From Cacconaster sp045617505 (GTDB lineage: Bacteria > Bacteroidota > Bacteroidia > Bacteroidales > UBA932): 64,000 bases of DNA. Positions 48,939 through 58,838 of the stretch are shown in pieces. Every line of letters begins with the position of its first letter. The first letter of the stretch is position 1. The notes beneath the pieces were generated by a model, which was not told the DNA's origin, searched no databases, and saw only the letters and a program-made list of their open reading frames with translations. Location: the NCBI GenBank assembly GCA_045617505.1, contig JAZLIS010000107.1, forward strand, positions 1 to 64,000. The letters run 5' to 3'. Both the position numbers and the translations under genes were made by a program.

Positions 48939-49976
48939 TTATTTTGAAATTTCTCCACATATGTTTACGGAAAGATACTGTTTCACCCTCCCGGTATCCG
49001 AATATCTTCCCAGCAGAATGAACAGTTTCGTAAGAGCGGATTCCGTCGTGATGTCATAGCCTCCGACCACACCTATCTTCCCAAGTACATCCCCGTTCGC
49101 ATAAGCACCCATATCCACGCTTCCCGCTTGACACTGGGTCACGTTGATGATTATGCCGCCGCTCTGCGAAAAAGCCGAGAGCGCTTCAATGAATTCAGGA
49201 GAGTTCATCGAATTGCCGGATCCGTATGTTTCAAGCACGACGGCCTTGAGGTTCCCCATACCAAGGATAGCCTTCACATATTCACAGGACATTCCCGGGA
49301 AAATTTTCAATATGGCCACACGGGTGTCAAGATCCGTATTGACAGTCAAAGGGACGCCCCATTGCCCCGGGTACCTGATCTGCTGACGGTTATATCTGAT
49401 ATGAATACCCACTTCCGCCAAAGGGAGACAATTGGCGGAGATGAAGGCATTGAAATCTTCCGCGCTGTATTTGGTGGTCCTGTTGCCCCTGTAGAGCTTG
49501 TTCTCGAAAAAGATGCACACTTCCGGAACGATGGCGTGTCCGTCGGAATCCTGGGCTGCGGCAATCTCAATGGAAGATATCAGATTGTCCCGGCCGTCCG
49601 TGCGGACAACCCCTATCGGCAGCTGGCTTCCCGTGAAAATGACCGGCTTCTCCAGATTTTCGAGCATAAAGCTCAGGGCTGAAGCGGAGTATGCCATCGT
49701 GTCTGTGCCGTGAAGGATGACAAATCCATCGTATTTATTATAATTGGTGTCGATAATCCTGCAGAGATCCACCCAGAGGTCAGGGCGGACATCAGATGAA
49801 TCTATGATAGGGTCGAAGGAGATGTTGTCGATTTCATATCCCAGCTCACGGAGTTCCGGGACCTCCATAGTAATCTGGTTGAAATCAAATGGCTTGAGCA
49901 CTCCTGACTCGGAGTCCCGCTTCATCCCTATCGTACCTCCGGTATAAATGAGAAGAATCCGCTTCATTGGAATCAT
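48939..49976 (-). CDS. ansA: L-asparaginase, type I (cytoplasmic)
   Basis: 345 residues. First catalytic Thr in the YTGGTIGM motif near the start, second in LHGTDTMAYSASALSFM, with LPIGVVRTDGRDN as in type I enzymes, and no signal peptide. Hydrolyses asparagine to aspartate and ammonia. Start ATG overlaps the tatD stop (ATGA), so the genes are coupled; a second ATG three codons in is possible. Confidence 0.93.
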   Translation of the reverse strand: MIPMKRILLIYTGGTIGMKRDSESGVLKPFDFNQITMEVPELRELGYEIDNISFDPIIDSSDVRPDLWVDLCRIIDTNYNKYDGFVILHGTDTMAYSASALSFMLENLEKPVIFTGSQLPIGVVRTDGRDNLISSIEIAAAQDSDGHAIVPEVCIFFENKLYRGNRTTKYSAEDFNAFISANCLPLAEVGIHIRYNRQQIRYPGQWGVPLTVNTDLDTRVAILKIFPGMSCEYVKAILGMGNLKAVVLETYGSGNSMNSPEFIEALSAFSQSGGIIINVTQCQAGSVDMGAYANGDVLGKIGVVGGYDITTESALTKLFILLGRYSDTGRVKQYLSVNICGEISK

Positions 49977-50746
49977 ATTTTGAAAAGTGAACGTGCATTT
50001 GCGCTTGTCACGGCTCCCACCTCCTCAACGGTCAGCCCCTTGATTGAGGCGACCTTTCCGGCGACGAATCTGACATACGAACTTTCATTCCGCTCTCCAC
50101 GGTGCGGTACAGGTGTGAGCCAGGGGCAGTCTGTCTCAAGAATGATGTCGGAGAGGGACATTGCCGCGATTGTGTCGGCAACCCCCGCGTTTTTGTATGT
50201 AGCCACCCCTCCTATCCCGAATTTGAAGTCACCGGACTTCAGATACCCGCGATATGTCTCATAGCTTCCGGAAAAAGCGTGGAAAGAGCCCTTCATCGTG
50301 ACTCCCTTCATATCCTCCAGGACTTTGAGCATCAATCCGGCAGCGTCACGCAGATGGATGATGAGCGGCAAATCCTTTCTGGCCGCCATCTCTATCTGGT
50401 TTTCAAATACTTCAATCTGCTCCTTCCGATATTTGTCAGACCAGTGAAGATCGAGTCCGACCTCTCCGACGGCATAAAACCTTCTCTCTTCAAGATGCTC
50501 CTCCACAAACCGGTACTCTTCTCTCCAGGAGTCGTTCACCGAAGTGGGATGAAGGCCGATGCAGGGATATGCAAAACCGGGAAGGCGGTCAGCCGCGGAG
50601 AGCATCCTGCCATAGTTGGAGATGTCTATCCCGGGCAGTATGAGAGCCGAGACCCCGCTTTCCCTGGCCCGGGAGACAGCCTCCTCAAAGTCCGAATCGA
50701 AAGCTTCGTCGTATATATGTGAATGGGTATCTATGAATTCCGCCAT
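49973..50746 (-). CDS. tatD: TatD-family metal-dependent DNase/hydrolase
   Basis: 257 residues from ATG at 50746 (MAEFIDTHSHIY); the longer reading to 50884 lies within dprA. TIM-barrel metal motifs: DTHSHI, GEVGLDLHW, PLIIHLRDA, FHAFSGS and LETDCPWLTP. Family members are 3'-5' exonucleases or D-amino-acyl tRNA-type deacylases. Its start is 1 bp after the dprA stop, and its stop overlaps ansA. Confidence 0.93.
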   Translation of the reverse strand: MAEFIDTHSHIYDEAFDSDFEEAVSRARESGVSALILPGIDISNYGRMLSAADRLPGFAYPCIGLHPTSVNDSWREEYRFVEEHLEERRFYAVGEVGLDLHWSDKYRKEQIEVFENQIEMAARKDLPLIIHLRDAAGLMLKVLEDMKGVTMKGSFHAFSGSYETYRGYLKSGDFKFGIGGVATYKNAGVADTIAAMSLSDIILETDCPWLTPVPHRGERNESSYVRFVAGKVASIKGLTVEEVGAVTSANARSLFKI

Positions 50747-50747
50747 A

Positions 50748-51848
50748 TCATCCGCAAATATAGTAAAAATGGCGGTCGATGTATATGCGCCCCGCCAGTT
50801 CCAGAGCCAGAAGTTCAGAAGAGAGCCTCTGCGGCACGATTCCGGAACGTTCTGCGATATCTTCTGCGGAAAGAGGTCCTTCATACCTCAGTATCTTCAA
50901 TATGACTCCGCCATCCACGGAAACGGAACTGTCGAACAAAAGCGGCTCTCTCTTTACAGTCCTCTTCCAGCCGAGGGTGTCGGCAATGGCGCGAGGGTTA
51001 TTCATTATTACAGCTGAATTATTGTATATAAGATTGTTGCACCCGGCGAAAGAAGGGTCATCCATATTCCCGGGGACCGCGAACAGTTCCCTGGAATATT
51101 GGACTGCAAGAGAAGCTGTGATAAGGCCTCCGCCCTTTTCGTAGGACTGGGCAAGCAGAACGGCATCCGCCATACCGGCGATAATTCTGTTGCGGCGCAG
51201 GAAAGTGAAGCGTTCCGGACAGGTCTTCGCTGGAAAATCCGTGACAAGGCCGCCGGTTTCCAATATTTTCCTGGCAAGGTCGCGATGACGGGGAGGATAG
51301 ATTTCATCCAAGCCCGTTGGAAGCACAGCCACCGTCCTGAGTCCCGCATCAAGTGCCGCCTGATGGGCCGTTCCGTCAATCCCCAAAGCGAGTCCGCTCA
51401 CAATCAAAGGTTTGACAGCTTCCGCAGACAATGATTCCACTATCCTTCTCACAGCCGTCTTACCACAACCGGAGGCACGCCGGGTCCCGACAATTGAAAC
51501 TATTCTGGTGGCATTGAGATCCACGTCGCCCTTGCAATAGAGGATGAGCGGCGCATCCGGACACTCCCTGAGCCTTGACGGATATCCGTCCGATTCAAAA
51601 GTCTCCATCCGTATGCCGTATTTGGCGGCCCATTCCACCTCCCCTGCAGCTCTTTCAAGAATTGCCGGGTCCCGTATCCGGGAAATATACCTTTCCCCTC
51701 CCGGCATAATCTCCTTGAGTTCCTTTTCGTCAAGGGAAAACAGCTTCCCCGGCTCGGGGAATCTTTCTACAAGCGACAATCCGGCGCTGCACTTTTCCGC
51801 AAATATCAGATTGAGGGCACACCAATAAACAAGCGAGTCGTATTCCAT
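50748..51848 (-). CDS. dprA: DNA-processing protein DprA
   Basis: 366 residues from ATG at 51848 (MEYDSLVYW). The Rossmann-like domain carries VGTRRASGCG, VSGLALGIDGTAHQAAL, FPAKTCPERFTFLRRNRIIAGMADAVLLAQ and GGLITASLA; a C-terminal winged-helix region (GGVILKILRYEGPLSAEDIAERSGI) follows. Loads RecA onto incoming single-stranded DNA during natural transformation. Housed with tatD and ansA; the 58-bp gap to queA has no visible promoter. Confidence 0.94.
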   Translation of the reverse strand: MEYDSLVYWCALNLIFAEKCSAGLSLVERFPEPGKLFSLDEKELKEIMPGGERYISRIRDPAILERAAGEVEWAAKYGIRMETFESDGYPSRLRECPDAPLILYCKGDVDLNATRIVSIVGTRRASGCGKTAVRRIVESLSAEAVKPLIVSGLALGIDGTAHQAALDAGLRTVAVLPTGLDEIYPPRHRDLARKILETGGLVTDFPAKTCPERFTFLRRNRIIAGMADAVLLAQSYEKGGGLITASLAVQYSRELFAVPGNMDDPSFAGCNNLIYNNSAVIMNNPRAIADTLGWKRTVKREPLLFDSSVSVDGGVILKILRYEGPLSAEDIAERSGIVPQRLSSELLALELAGRIYIDRHFYYICG

Positions 51849-51905
51849 CTTTTTTCCCGCAAAGTATGGAATACGGCTCACGTCCGTATGTCTGAAACGT
51901 AAAAA

Positions 51906-52982
51906 TTATATAATCAGCATCGCATCTCCGTATGTGCCGAACTGGTACCCCTGATCAAGAGCAGTCTGATACGCATTCATAACTTTCTCGAAACCACCGA
52001 AAGCCGCGGCATTCATAAGCATCGTGCTCTGGGGAAGATGGAAGTTGGTTATCATGGCATCGGGGATGGAATAGTGATAGGGCGGAAAGATGAATTTGTT
52101 CGTCCACCCGTCGAACGGACGCACCTCGTCAGTGGTGGTCACGTATGTCTCCAAAGCCCTGACAACGGTGACACCGACTGCAACAACCTTATGTCCGTTG
52201 CGTTTGGCTCTATTGACTGCATCGGCGCTGGCTTCCGGAATAATCACCCTCTCGGAATCCATCTTGTGCTTTGAGAGGTCCTCCACGTCAACCGCGCGGA
52301 AATGGGCATTGCCCATATAAACAGTAATGAAAGTGGTGTCAATATCGGCCAGTTCCATCCTCTTGAAGAGGATTTTGCTGAAATGGAGGCCCGCCGCGGG
52401 AGAAGAGACAGCCCCTTCATTCTTTGCAAAAATGGTCTGGAAACGCTCCGTATCGATTTCCTCGGCACAGGGCCGGACCCATTTGGGAATCGGCAGAGAG
52501 CCCATATTGTAAAGGGTCTCCTTAAACTCTTCGTATGTGCCGTCGAAAAGGAAACGGAGGGTACGCCCGCGGGAAGTGGTGTTGTCGATAACTTCCGCAA
52601 CAAGCGAATCATTTTCACCGAAATAGAGCTTGTTCCCGATTCTGATTTTTCGTGCCGGATCGACCAGCACGTCCCAAAGACGCTGCTCGCTGTTGAGTTC
52701 ACGCAGAAGGAACACCTCGATTTTAGCCCCCGTCTTCTCCTTGTTTCCCACAAGTCTTGCCGGGAAAACCTTGGCATCGTTGAATACGAAGAGGTCGTGA
52801 GGTTTTATATAGGGTTCATCCGACCCCTCGGGACAAATACTGAGAAGATCCTTGAACACTTTGTGCTGGATGGCTCCCGTTTTTCTGTCCAGAACCATCA
52901 GTTTGCATTCATCACGTTCTTCCGAAGGATATTTGGCCACCCTCTCTGCAGGCAGGTCAAATCTGAATTGGGAAAGTTTCAT
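51906..52982 (-). CDS. queA: S-adenosylmethionine:tRNA ribosyltransferase-isomerase
   Basis: 358 residues from ATG at 52982 (MKLSQFRFDLPAERVAKYP), the family start. QueA motifs: HDLFVFNDAKVFPARLVGNKEKTGAKIEVFLL, GSLPIPKWVRP, GAVSSPAAGLHFS and TDEVRPFDGWTNKFIFPPY. Makes epoxyqueuosine at the wobble base of GUN-decoding tRNAs. Gap to the upstream S41 protease is 26 bp. Confidence 0.95.
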   Translation of the reverse strand: MKLSQFRFDLPAERVAKYPSEERDECKLMVLDRKTGAIQHKVFKDLLSICPEGSDEPYIKPHDLFVFNDAKVFPARLVGNKEKTGAKIEVFLLRELNSEQRLWDVLVDPARKIRIGNKLYFGENDSLVAEVIDNTTSRGRTLRFLFDGTYEEFKETLYNMGSLPIPKWVRPCAEEIDTERFQTIFAKNEGAVSSPAAGLHFSKILFKRMELADIDTTFITVYMGNAHFRAVDVEDLSKHKMDSERVIIPEASADAVNRAKRNGHKVVAVGVTVVRALETYVTTTDEVRPFDGWTNKFIFPPYHYSIPDAMITNFHLPQSTMLMNAAAFGGFEKVMNAYQTALDQGYQFGTYGDAMLII

Positions 52983-53008
52983 AGGTTCAGTTTTGTTTGT
53001 TTCAAAAA

Positions 53009-54589
53009 TCAATTTTTCAAAGCCGCATCCATCACATTGTCAATGGAGAGGTATATCTGATAGAATGCATCGTCATTCAACGGCGTGTTGCGGCCTATGA
53101 GAGCCCGTATCTGGGTCTCGATTATACGTCCGGACACCTCCCATTCGCCTCTCTTCAGGGATACTCCGGCATCAGCGGCGTAACTGATGAATTTTTCCTT
53201 GAGTGCCAGAGCGTTAAGGAAACCCTCCAAACTCTTCATATCCCCTATGGAGCGTAGTTTCCCCCTGTACCTGTCGGACATCTGATTCGCAAACTTCACC
53301 TGAAGACTGAGTCTATTGCATTTCACGAGGAAATCGCTCACGCCGGTTGTATCCAGAGGGACGAACACATCTGGGATGATTCCTCCGCCTCCATATACGG
53401 TACGCCCACCTTTTGTCGTGAATTTCAGGGAGTCGTTGACCTTGATACTATCCGCGCTTATCATCTCCCCGTGGCGGTATCTCTGAAGCAGATCAGATGC
53501 ATAGTCATCATACGGCTTCTGGATGCACCTGCCTGACGGAGTGTAATATCGGGCCACCGTCAGCCTTATCCCCGAACCGTCGCTGAAATAGACAGGCTCC
53601 TGCACAAGGCCCTTCCCGTATGACCTCAAGCCATACAGCGTTGCCCTGTCGTTGTCCTGCATCGCACCGGCGAAGATTTCACTGGAAGAAGCGGATGCCT
53701 CGTCAATCAGAACCGCCAGAGCAATATCCCGGCAAGTGCCCTTTCCATCAGCAAAGATATCCTGACGCGCCCTTTTACGGCCTTCCATATATACTATAAG
53801 GTCACCTTTGGCAAGAAATTCATTGGAGAGCCTGATGGCCTGATCAAGATATCCTCCAGTATTGCCGCGCAAATCGAACAGAAGACGGGTCATCCCCTTC
53901 GAACGCAGCTTGAGCATAGATGAGATGAACTCGAAATAACTGGTCTTGGCGAACTTGGAGAGTTTTACGTAACCGGTGGTGTCATCAATCATAAATGCCG
54001 CATCAACAGTATTGACGGGAATCTTGTCCCTCACAATCGGGAAATCTATCAGGGACTGCTCTCCCGCCCTGCCGACGGATATGATAACTTTGGTGCCGCG
54101 CTTGCCCTTCATCAGCCTTACCATTGAATCCTGTGGCATCTTGACTCCGGCAATAACCCTTCCATCGACCTTGACTATACGGTCTCCCGAAAGAAGGCCG
54201 GCCTTTTCGGCGGGGCCGCCGGAAATAACCTGTGAAACCACAGCGGTATCCTCCGGCACGGTAAACTGAATCCCGATACCGTCAAATCCACCTTGAAGAT
54301 CCTCCTCGGCCACCTGAAGCTCCACAGGTGGAAGATATACCGAATGGGGGTCTAGTTCCGACATAATCAGCGGGAGTATGTCCTCAGTAACTTTTTCCTG
54401 ATCAATCTCATCCACGTAGTCCTTGCCGACGCTGCCCAAGACGAGCATCAGTTTTGACCAATCGCCCTCAGGAATCTGAACCTTTGCGGCACGCTTCTGC
54501 CTCATAGTGTTCACCGCCCCGATGACGAGTGCCAGTATCACGACCCACAGCACGGCCGTGAGTATTCTGTTCATTTGTTTCGGTTCCAT
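53009..54589 (-). CDS. S41-family C-terminal processing protease
   Basis: 526 residues from ATG at 54589 (MEPKQMNRI). N-terminal membrane anchor (VLWVVILALVIGAV), PDZ domain (GIGIQFTVPEDTAVVSQVISGGPAEKAGLLSGDRIVKVDG) and S41 catalytic part: the strand MTRLLFDLRGNTGGYLDQA and the Ser nucleophile in DEASASSSEIFAGAMQ with a later catalytic Lys (GLRSYGKGLVQ). Tail-specific protease of the periplasm. Starts 1 bp after the dCMP-deaminase stop; earlier starts lie inside that gene. Confidence 0.92.
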   Translation of the reverse strand: MEPKQMNRILTAVLWVVILALVIGAVNTMRQKRAAKVQIPEGDWSKLMLVLGSVGKDYVDEIDQEKVTEDILPLIMSELDPHSVYLPPVELQVAEEDLQGGFDGIGIQFTVPEDTAVVSQVISGGPAEKAGLLSGDRIVKVDGRVIAGVKMPQDSMVRLMKGKRGTKVIISVGRAGEQSLIDFPIVRDKIPVNTVDAAFMIDDTTGYVKLSKFAKTSYFEFISSMLKLRSKGMTRLLFDLRGNTGGYLDQAIRLSNEFLAKGDLIVYMEGRKRARQDIFADGKGTCRDIALAVLIDEASASSSEIFAGAMQDNDRATLYGLRSYGKGLVQEPVYFSDGSGIRLTVARYYTPSGRCIQKPYDDYASDLLQRYRHGEMISADSIKVNDSLKFTTKGGRTVYGGGGIIPDVFVPLDTTGVSDFLVKCNRLSLQVKFANQMSDRYRGKLRSIGDMKSLEGFLNALALKEKFISYAADAGVSLKRGEWEVSGRIIETQIRALIGRNTPLNDDAFYQIYLSIDNVMDAALKN

Positions 54590-54590
54590 A

Positions 54591-55001
54591 CTATCCCTCG
54601 CTCTTTTCCACTTCAACGCCGGCACGGCGGAGGAGGTCCAGACCATCAGAAGACCTGTAGTCCTCACTATATACGACTCTTTTGATGCCGGCCTGAATTA
54701 TCAGCTTGGCACACTCGATGCAGGGAGAAGCCGTCACATACAGTGTTGCGCCCGAACTGCTGTTGCCGCTCTTGGCCACCTTCGTAATGGCATTTGCCTC
54801 CGCGTGAAGAACGTACGGCTTGGTGACACCGTTATCGTCCTCACAGACATTTTCGAATCCCGCAGGGGTCCCGTTGTATCCGTCGGAAATTATCATTCTG
54901 TCCTTGACAATGAGAGCCCCCACCTTCCGGCGGACGCAGTAGGAATTCTCAGCCCAAATCCGGGCCATCGCAAGATAACTTCTGTCAAATTTAGTCTCCA
55001 T
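54591..55001 (-). CDS. Deoxycytidylate deaminase family protein
   Basis: 136 residues. Zinc site LHAEANAI (His-Ala-Glu) and PCIECAK, in the order typical of dCMP deaminases, with the specificity segment ISDGYNGTPAGFENVCE. Deaminates dCMP to dUMP (ComEB-like). Sits between the acyl-CoA synthetase (5-bp gap) and the S41 protease. Confidence 0.92.
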   Translation of the reverse strand: METKFDRSYLAMARIWAENSYCVRRKVGALIVKDRMIISDGYNGTPAGFENVCEDDNGVTKPYVLHAEANAITKVAKSGNSSSGATLYVTASPCIECAKLIIQAGIKRVVYSEDYRSSDGLDLLRRAGVEVEKSEG

Positions 55002-55006
55002 AACTC

Positions 55007-56677
55007 TTATCGTTGATACAGATAGCGTTTGATGCTGTGCTTGGGAGTCTTTTCAAATTCCTCCGGAACAAGCTCGACAGCGGCTATCCGGCTGTATTTG
55101 GGGAGCTGGCTGTTGATTCTGGAAAGCAACTCCCGGCACATACTGTCAATCTCGGACTGGGAGTACTGTTCTATGTTCATTTTCCGGATGTCAGGATAAA
55201 TCATAGCCACAAGCAACCCGTTGTCCTCTATGACAAGTGATTCCGTCACCTCCTCCATATTGTCGATTACGCTCTCTATCTCTTCGGGATAGATGTTCTG
55301 TCCGGACGGCCCGAGTATCATACTCTTCTTGCGTCCTTTTATATAAAGGTATCCGTCCAAATCGAACACCCCTACGTCTCCGGTGTGAAACCACCCGTCC
55401 CTTGTGAATGCCGACTTGGTCGCCTTCTCATTCTTGTAATAGCCTGCAAAGACATTGTCCCCCTTGATAAGAATCTCGCCGGGGATGTTGAGAGGATCTC
55501 TGGAATCTATCCTGACAGACATTCTGGGAGCCGGCTTTCCGCAGGAATAGAGGCGGGTACAGTCACTGGGGGCAAAGGTGACGATGGGAGCGCACTCCGT
55601 CATACCATATCCCACCGTATAAGGGAAATTCATCTTGCTCAACAGCTGCTCGGCTTCCCGGCTGAACGGGGCTCCTCCTATTATGACCTCCTTGAACCTG
55701 CCGCCGAAAGCCTCCTTCAATCTGCCGTTTATCTTGCCGAGAACTATATGGTCGGCAACGGGAATATTCATCAGAAGTTTGGCCGCCCCCTTGTTGATTG
55801 CAGGCAGGACAATGTTCTTGTAGAGTTTCTCTACAATGATAGGTACGGTTATGATAACGTCCGGCTTTACCTTGCTGAAGGCTTCCAGCAGAATTCTGGG
55901 GCTGGGAAGTCTGGTGAGGAAATGAACGTGAGCACCGATGGTCATTTCAAAGAGGAACTCGAACATCATACCGAACATATGGGCTGTCGGCAGAATCGAG
56001 AGCATATTGGACGTATTGTCCATCTGCGGCTCCACCTCAGTGGCGAACAGGATGTTGGAAAGCAGCGCCCTAAATGGAATCATCACACCTTTGGAGAAGC
56101 CCGAAGTGCCTGAGGTATAGCTTATTAGTGCAAGGTCTGACGGCCTGTCACGAAAATAGTCGATATCCTCCTCAGAATAGCCGTGGGAATATTTATCCTC
56201 AAACTTGCTGTCAATCCGGTTGCGGAGAGTGACAATGGAAGATTTGTTGGATAATACTATCTCATATCCCGGATACCGAATCACCGCATCAAGAAAAGAG
56301 AAATCCTCATACTGAAGATTCTCCCAGATCGGACCCCCGACAAAGAAAAGTTTCGCCTCGGAATGCTCGACCAGATGAGCGACGTTGGCCGGCTTGAATT
56401 CGTGGAGTATCGGTACGGCCACGGCTCCGTACGTCACAGTGGCAAGATATGTCACAGCCCAGTATATCTGATTGCGGGAGCAGATGGCAATCTTGTCACC
56501 TTTCCTGATGCCGGCTTCCTTGAAGAAGAGATGCAGCCAAGCAATCCTTGTAGCCAGTTGCCCGTAAGTGAGCGTTTCGCCCCCGTAATCGGACAATGCC
56601 GGACACATCCAATTCCGTCTGAAACTCTCTTCAAACAGCTTGTTGACTGATTTGATATTTGATGTCAATCCTATCAT
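55007..56677 (-). CDS. AMP-dependent long-chain acyl-CoA synthetase
   Basis: 556 residues. ANL superfamily: P-loop LISYTSGTSGFSKGVMI, GYGMTECAPIVTF (A5 motif), and the hinge and C-terminal part with GWFHTGDVGVFDLDGYLYIKGRKKSMI and the catalytic Lys in TPKHSIKRYLYQ at the end. Activates fatty acids via acyl-adenylate. Likely first gene of an operon with the dCMP deaminase and S41 protease. Confidence 0.9.
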   Translation of the reverse strand: MIGLTSNIKSVNKLFEESFRRNWMCPALSDYGGETLTYGQLATRIAWLHLFFKEAGIRKGDKIAICSRNQIYWAVTYLATVTYGAVAVPILHEFKPANVAHLVEHSEAKLFFVGGPIWENLQYEDFSFLDAVIRYPGYEIVLSNKSSIVTLRNRIDSKFEDKYSHGYSEEDIDYFRDRPSDLALISYTSGTSGFSKGVMIPFRALLSNILFATEVEPQMDNTSNMLSILPTAHMFGMMFEFLFEMTIGAHVHFLTRLPSPRILLEAFSKVKPDVIITVPIIVEKLYKNIVLPAINKGAAKLLMNIPVADHIVLGKINGRLKEAFGGRFKEVIIGGAPFSREAEQLLSKMNFPYTVGYGMTECAPIVTFAPSDCTRLYSCGKPAPRMSVRIDSRDPLNIPGEILIKGDNVFAGYYKNEKATKSAFTRDGWFHTGDVGVFDLDGYLYIKGRKKSMILGPSGQNIYPEEIESVIDNMEEVTESLVIEDNGLLVAMIYPDIRKMNIEQYSQSEIDSMCRELLSRINSQLPKYSRIAAVELVPEEFEKTPKHSIKRYLYQR

Positions 56678-56696
56678 TCAAAAAACCTGTAATTCG

Positions 56697-56727
56697 CAAA
56701 TATGGGAATAATGTCCGTCTTTCGCAA
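56697..56727 (-). promoter_or_regulatory. Promoter of the acyl-CoA synthetase gene
   Basis: Minus strand: TTG (56727-56725), 20-bp spacer, CATATTTG (56704-56697), one base from consensus, within the 91-bp gap after hisIE. Confidence 0.5.
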
Positions 56728-56768
56728 CAAGAAATTCGTGATTCTCCTCCTTTCAGCGCTTTCCGGGC

Positions 56769-57368
56769 CTACCGGTGCCTGCGGGCAAGTTCGGATTCGA
56801 GTTCCGGGACGTTTACATCCATCTGCTCCAAAAGGACAAGGAAATGGTATATGAAATCACAGGCTTCATAGACGAACCGGTCCCTGTTTCCGCTTACGGC
56901 TTCAATTATCATCTCTGCACACTCCTCCCCCACTTTTTTGGAGATTGTCTTTGCGCCCTTGATGAAAAGTCCCGTAGTGTATGAATCATCCGGCATCTGT
57001 TCGTGGCGTTTACGGATAAGGTCTGCGAGGGTACGGATGAACCCTTCATCCTCAAAAGAGTCGAAGCAGGCCGTGGTTCCCCGATGGCAGACAGGCCCGG
57101 ACGGGACAGTCTTTATCAGAATTGTATCATTGTCACAATCGGGATATATCTCACATACTTCAAGATAGTTGCCGCTTGTCTCCCCTTTTGTCCAAAGCGT
57201 ATTGCGGGAGCGGGACCAGAAAGTGACGCGACCTTCGGCAAGAGTCCTTTCAAAAGCCTCTTCGTTCATATAACCCAACATCAGCACTTTGAGGGTGTTC
57301 ACATCCTGAACAATTACAGGCAGCAGTCCGTCGCCGGTTTTCTTCAAATTAAAATCACTGAATTTCAT
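56769..57368 (-). CDS. hisIE: Bifunctional phosphoribosyl-AMP cyclohydrolase / phosphoribosyl-ATP pyrophosphatase
   Basis: 199 residues. N-terminal HisI (about 1-105) with VTFWSRSRNTLWTKGETSGN, DCDNDTILI and CHRGTTACF metal-binding region; C-terminal HisE (about 110-199) with GAKTISKKVGEECAEMIIEA and EACDFIYHFLVLL. Catalyses histidine steps 2 and 3. Last gene of the his operon, 7 bp after hisF. Stop is TAG at 56769. Confidence 0.97.
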   Translation of the reverse strand: MKFSDFNLKKTGDGLLPVIVQDVNTLKVLMLGYMNEEAFERTLAEGRVTFWSRSRNTLWTKGETSGNYLEVCEIYPDCDNDTILIKTVPSGPVCHRGTTACFDSFEDEGFIRTLADLIRKRHEQMPDDSYTTGLFIKGAKTISKKVGEECAEMIIEAVSGNRDRFVYEACDFIYHFLVLLEQMDVNVPELESELARRHR

Positions 57369-57375
57369 ATTCCAA

Positions 57376-58128
57376 TTATCTGACGTTTATTCCCCGTTTT
57401 ACAAGTTCGCTTTTCAATTCAGGGATAGTGATTTCCCCGTAATGGAAGATGCTGGCGGCCAAAGCGGCATCGGCTTTTCCGACAGTGAGCACCTCGGCAA
57501 TATGGTCAATGGACCCTGCACCCCCGGACGCGATAATCGGAATGCTGAGCATATCCGCCAACCGGGCATATTGTTCACAGGCATACCCTGCTTTGGTACC
57601 GTCGTGGTCCATTGAGGTGAAAAGTATCTCTCCCGCACCCCTTTCCTGAACCTCACGAGCCCAGGAGAAGAGTTCCAGTTCAGTAAACCTGCTGCCGCCG
57701 TGGGTGGCGACGCGCCATCGTCCTGAGATATATCCGGCGTCTATTGCGCAAATAACGAACTGGCTGCCATATTTCGAAGCGATTTCGGTAATCAGTTCCG
57801 GACGCGCAACAGCCGCGCTGTTGAGCGAAATCTTGTCGGCACCGTTGTCCAGAAGCCTTGAGGCATCTTCGAGTGATGAAATTCCGCCTCCGACCGCAAA
57901 CGGAATATTGATGCCCAAAGCAATTCTTTCCACCAAAGCCGTGAATGTATGACGTTCCTCTCTGGAGGCGCTTATATCAAGATAGACAAGCTCATCCGCG
58001 CCTTCCTCACCATAGCGCACACCCATTTCGACAGCATCGCCCACTTCGCGCAATCCCTCGAAATTCACGCCCTTTACAACCTGTCCGTTCCTCACATCGA
58101 GACAGGGTATTATCCTTTTTGATACCAT
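57376..58128 (-). CDS. hisF: Imidazole glycerol phosphate synthase, cyclase subunit
   Basis: 250 residues, TIM barrel: RIIPCLDVRNGQVVKGVNF at the start with the catalytic Asp, FAVGGGISSLEDA, FVICAIDAG (second catalytic Asp) and IASGGAGS near the end. Uses ammonia from HisH. Overlaps the hisA stop by 19 bp. Confidence 0.98.
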   Translation of the reverse strand: MVSKRIIPCLDVRNGQVVKGVNFEGLREVGDAVEMGVRYGEEGADELVYLDISASREERHTFTALVERIALGINIPFAVGGGISSLEDASRLLDNGADKISLNSAAVARPELITEIASKYGSQFVICAIDAGYISGRWRVATHGGSRFTELELFSWAREVQERGAGEILFTSMDHDGTKAGYACEQYARLADMLSIPIIASGGAGSIDHIAEVLTVGKADAALAASIFHYGEITIPELKSELVKRGINVR

Positions 58129-58838
58129 TGTTTTATCTCCTCAAGAGAAATCCTGTTTTCATATATGGCCTTCCCTACAATCACCTTTTTCTCGCCCTGC
58201 CTGTCAAGACGCTCTATGTCTGCCATGGACGATATCCCTCCGCTTACCGTGAAACACACCGAAGGGAACTCCCTGCGAAGATCCGCATACAGGTCGAAAG
58301 AGGGGCCGCAAAGCATCCCGTCCCTTGATATGTCGGTGCATATCACCTGTTCAAGCCCGGAAGACAACAAGCGGTTTACAAGGGATGATATCGTCACGGA
58401 AACTGTTTCAAGCCATCCGTTGACCGCAATCCTCCCCTCCTTCACATCGGCTCCAAGAATCATTTTTCCGGCACCGAACAGAGTCATCCACTGTCCGAAA
58501 AGCTCCGGGTTAACAGCAGCCACGCTACCCACTATGGCGTGGGAGGCACCTGCGTCAAACACAGACGATAGCGCTGCGGCGGTTTTGACACCGCCCCCCC
58601 ACTCAAGTTCCACATTCACCCGGGAAGCCACCTTCTCAAGAGTGGAAAGATTCCTCGGAGCGCTGGCTTTGGCTCCATCAAGATCCACCAGATGGATGCG
58701 TTTCACGCCGCAATCGGCATAAGCGGCAGCCATATCCGAAGGAGAGGCGTCATACATCTTACGGCTGGCGTAATCTCCCCGGGAAAGACGCACGCAGTGT
58801 CCTTCGATAATATCGATTGCTGGAATGATTTCTATCAT
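58110..58838 (-). CDS. hisA: ProFAR isomerase
   Basis: 242 residues, half-barrel relative of HisF: IIPAIDIIEGHCVRLSRGDYAS at the start, WGGGVKTAA and TDISRDGMLCGPSFDLY. Isomerises 5'-ProFAR to PRFAR. Overlaps hisH by 4 bp at its start and hisF at its end. Confidence 0.98.
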   Translation of the reverse strand: MIEIIPAIDIIEGHCVRLSRGDYASRKMYDASPSDMAAAYADCGVKRIHLVDLDGAKASAPRNLSTLEKVASRVNVELEWGGGVKTAAALSSVFDAGASHAIVGSVAAVNPELFGQWMTLFGAGKMILGADVKEGRIAVNGWLETVSVTISSLVNRLLSSGLEQVICTDISRDGMLCGPSFDLYADLRREFPSVCFTVSGGISSMADIERLDRQGEKKVIVGKAIYENRISLEEIKQWYQKG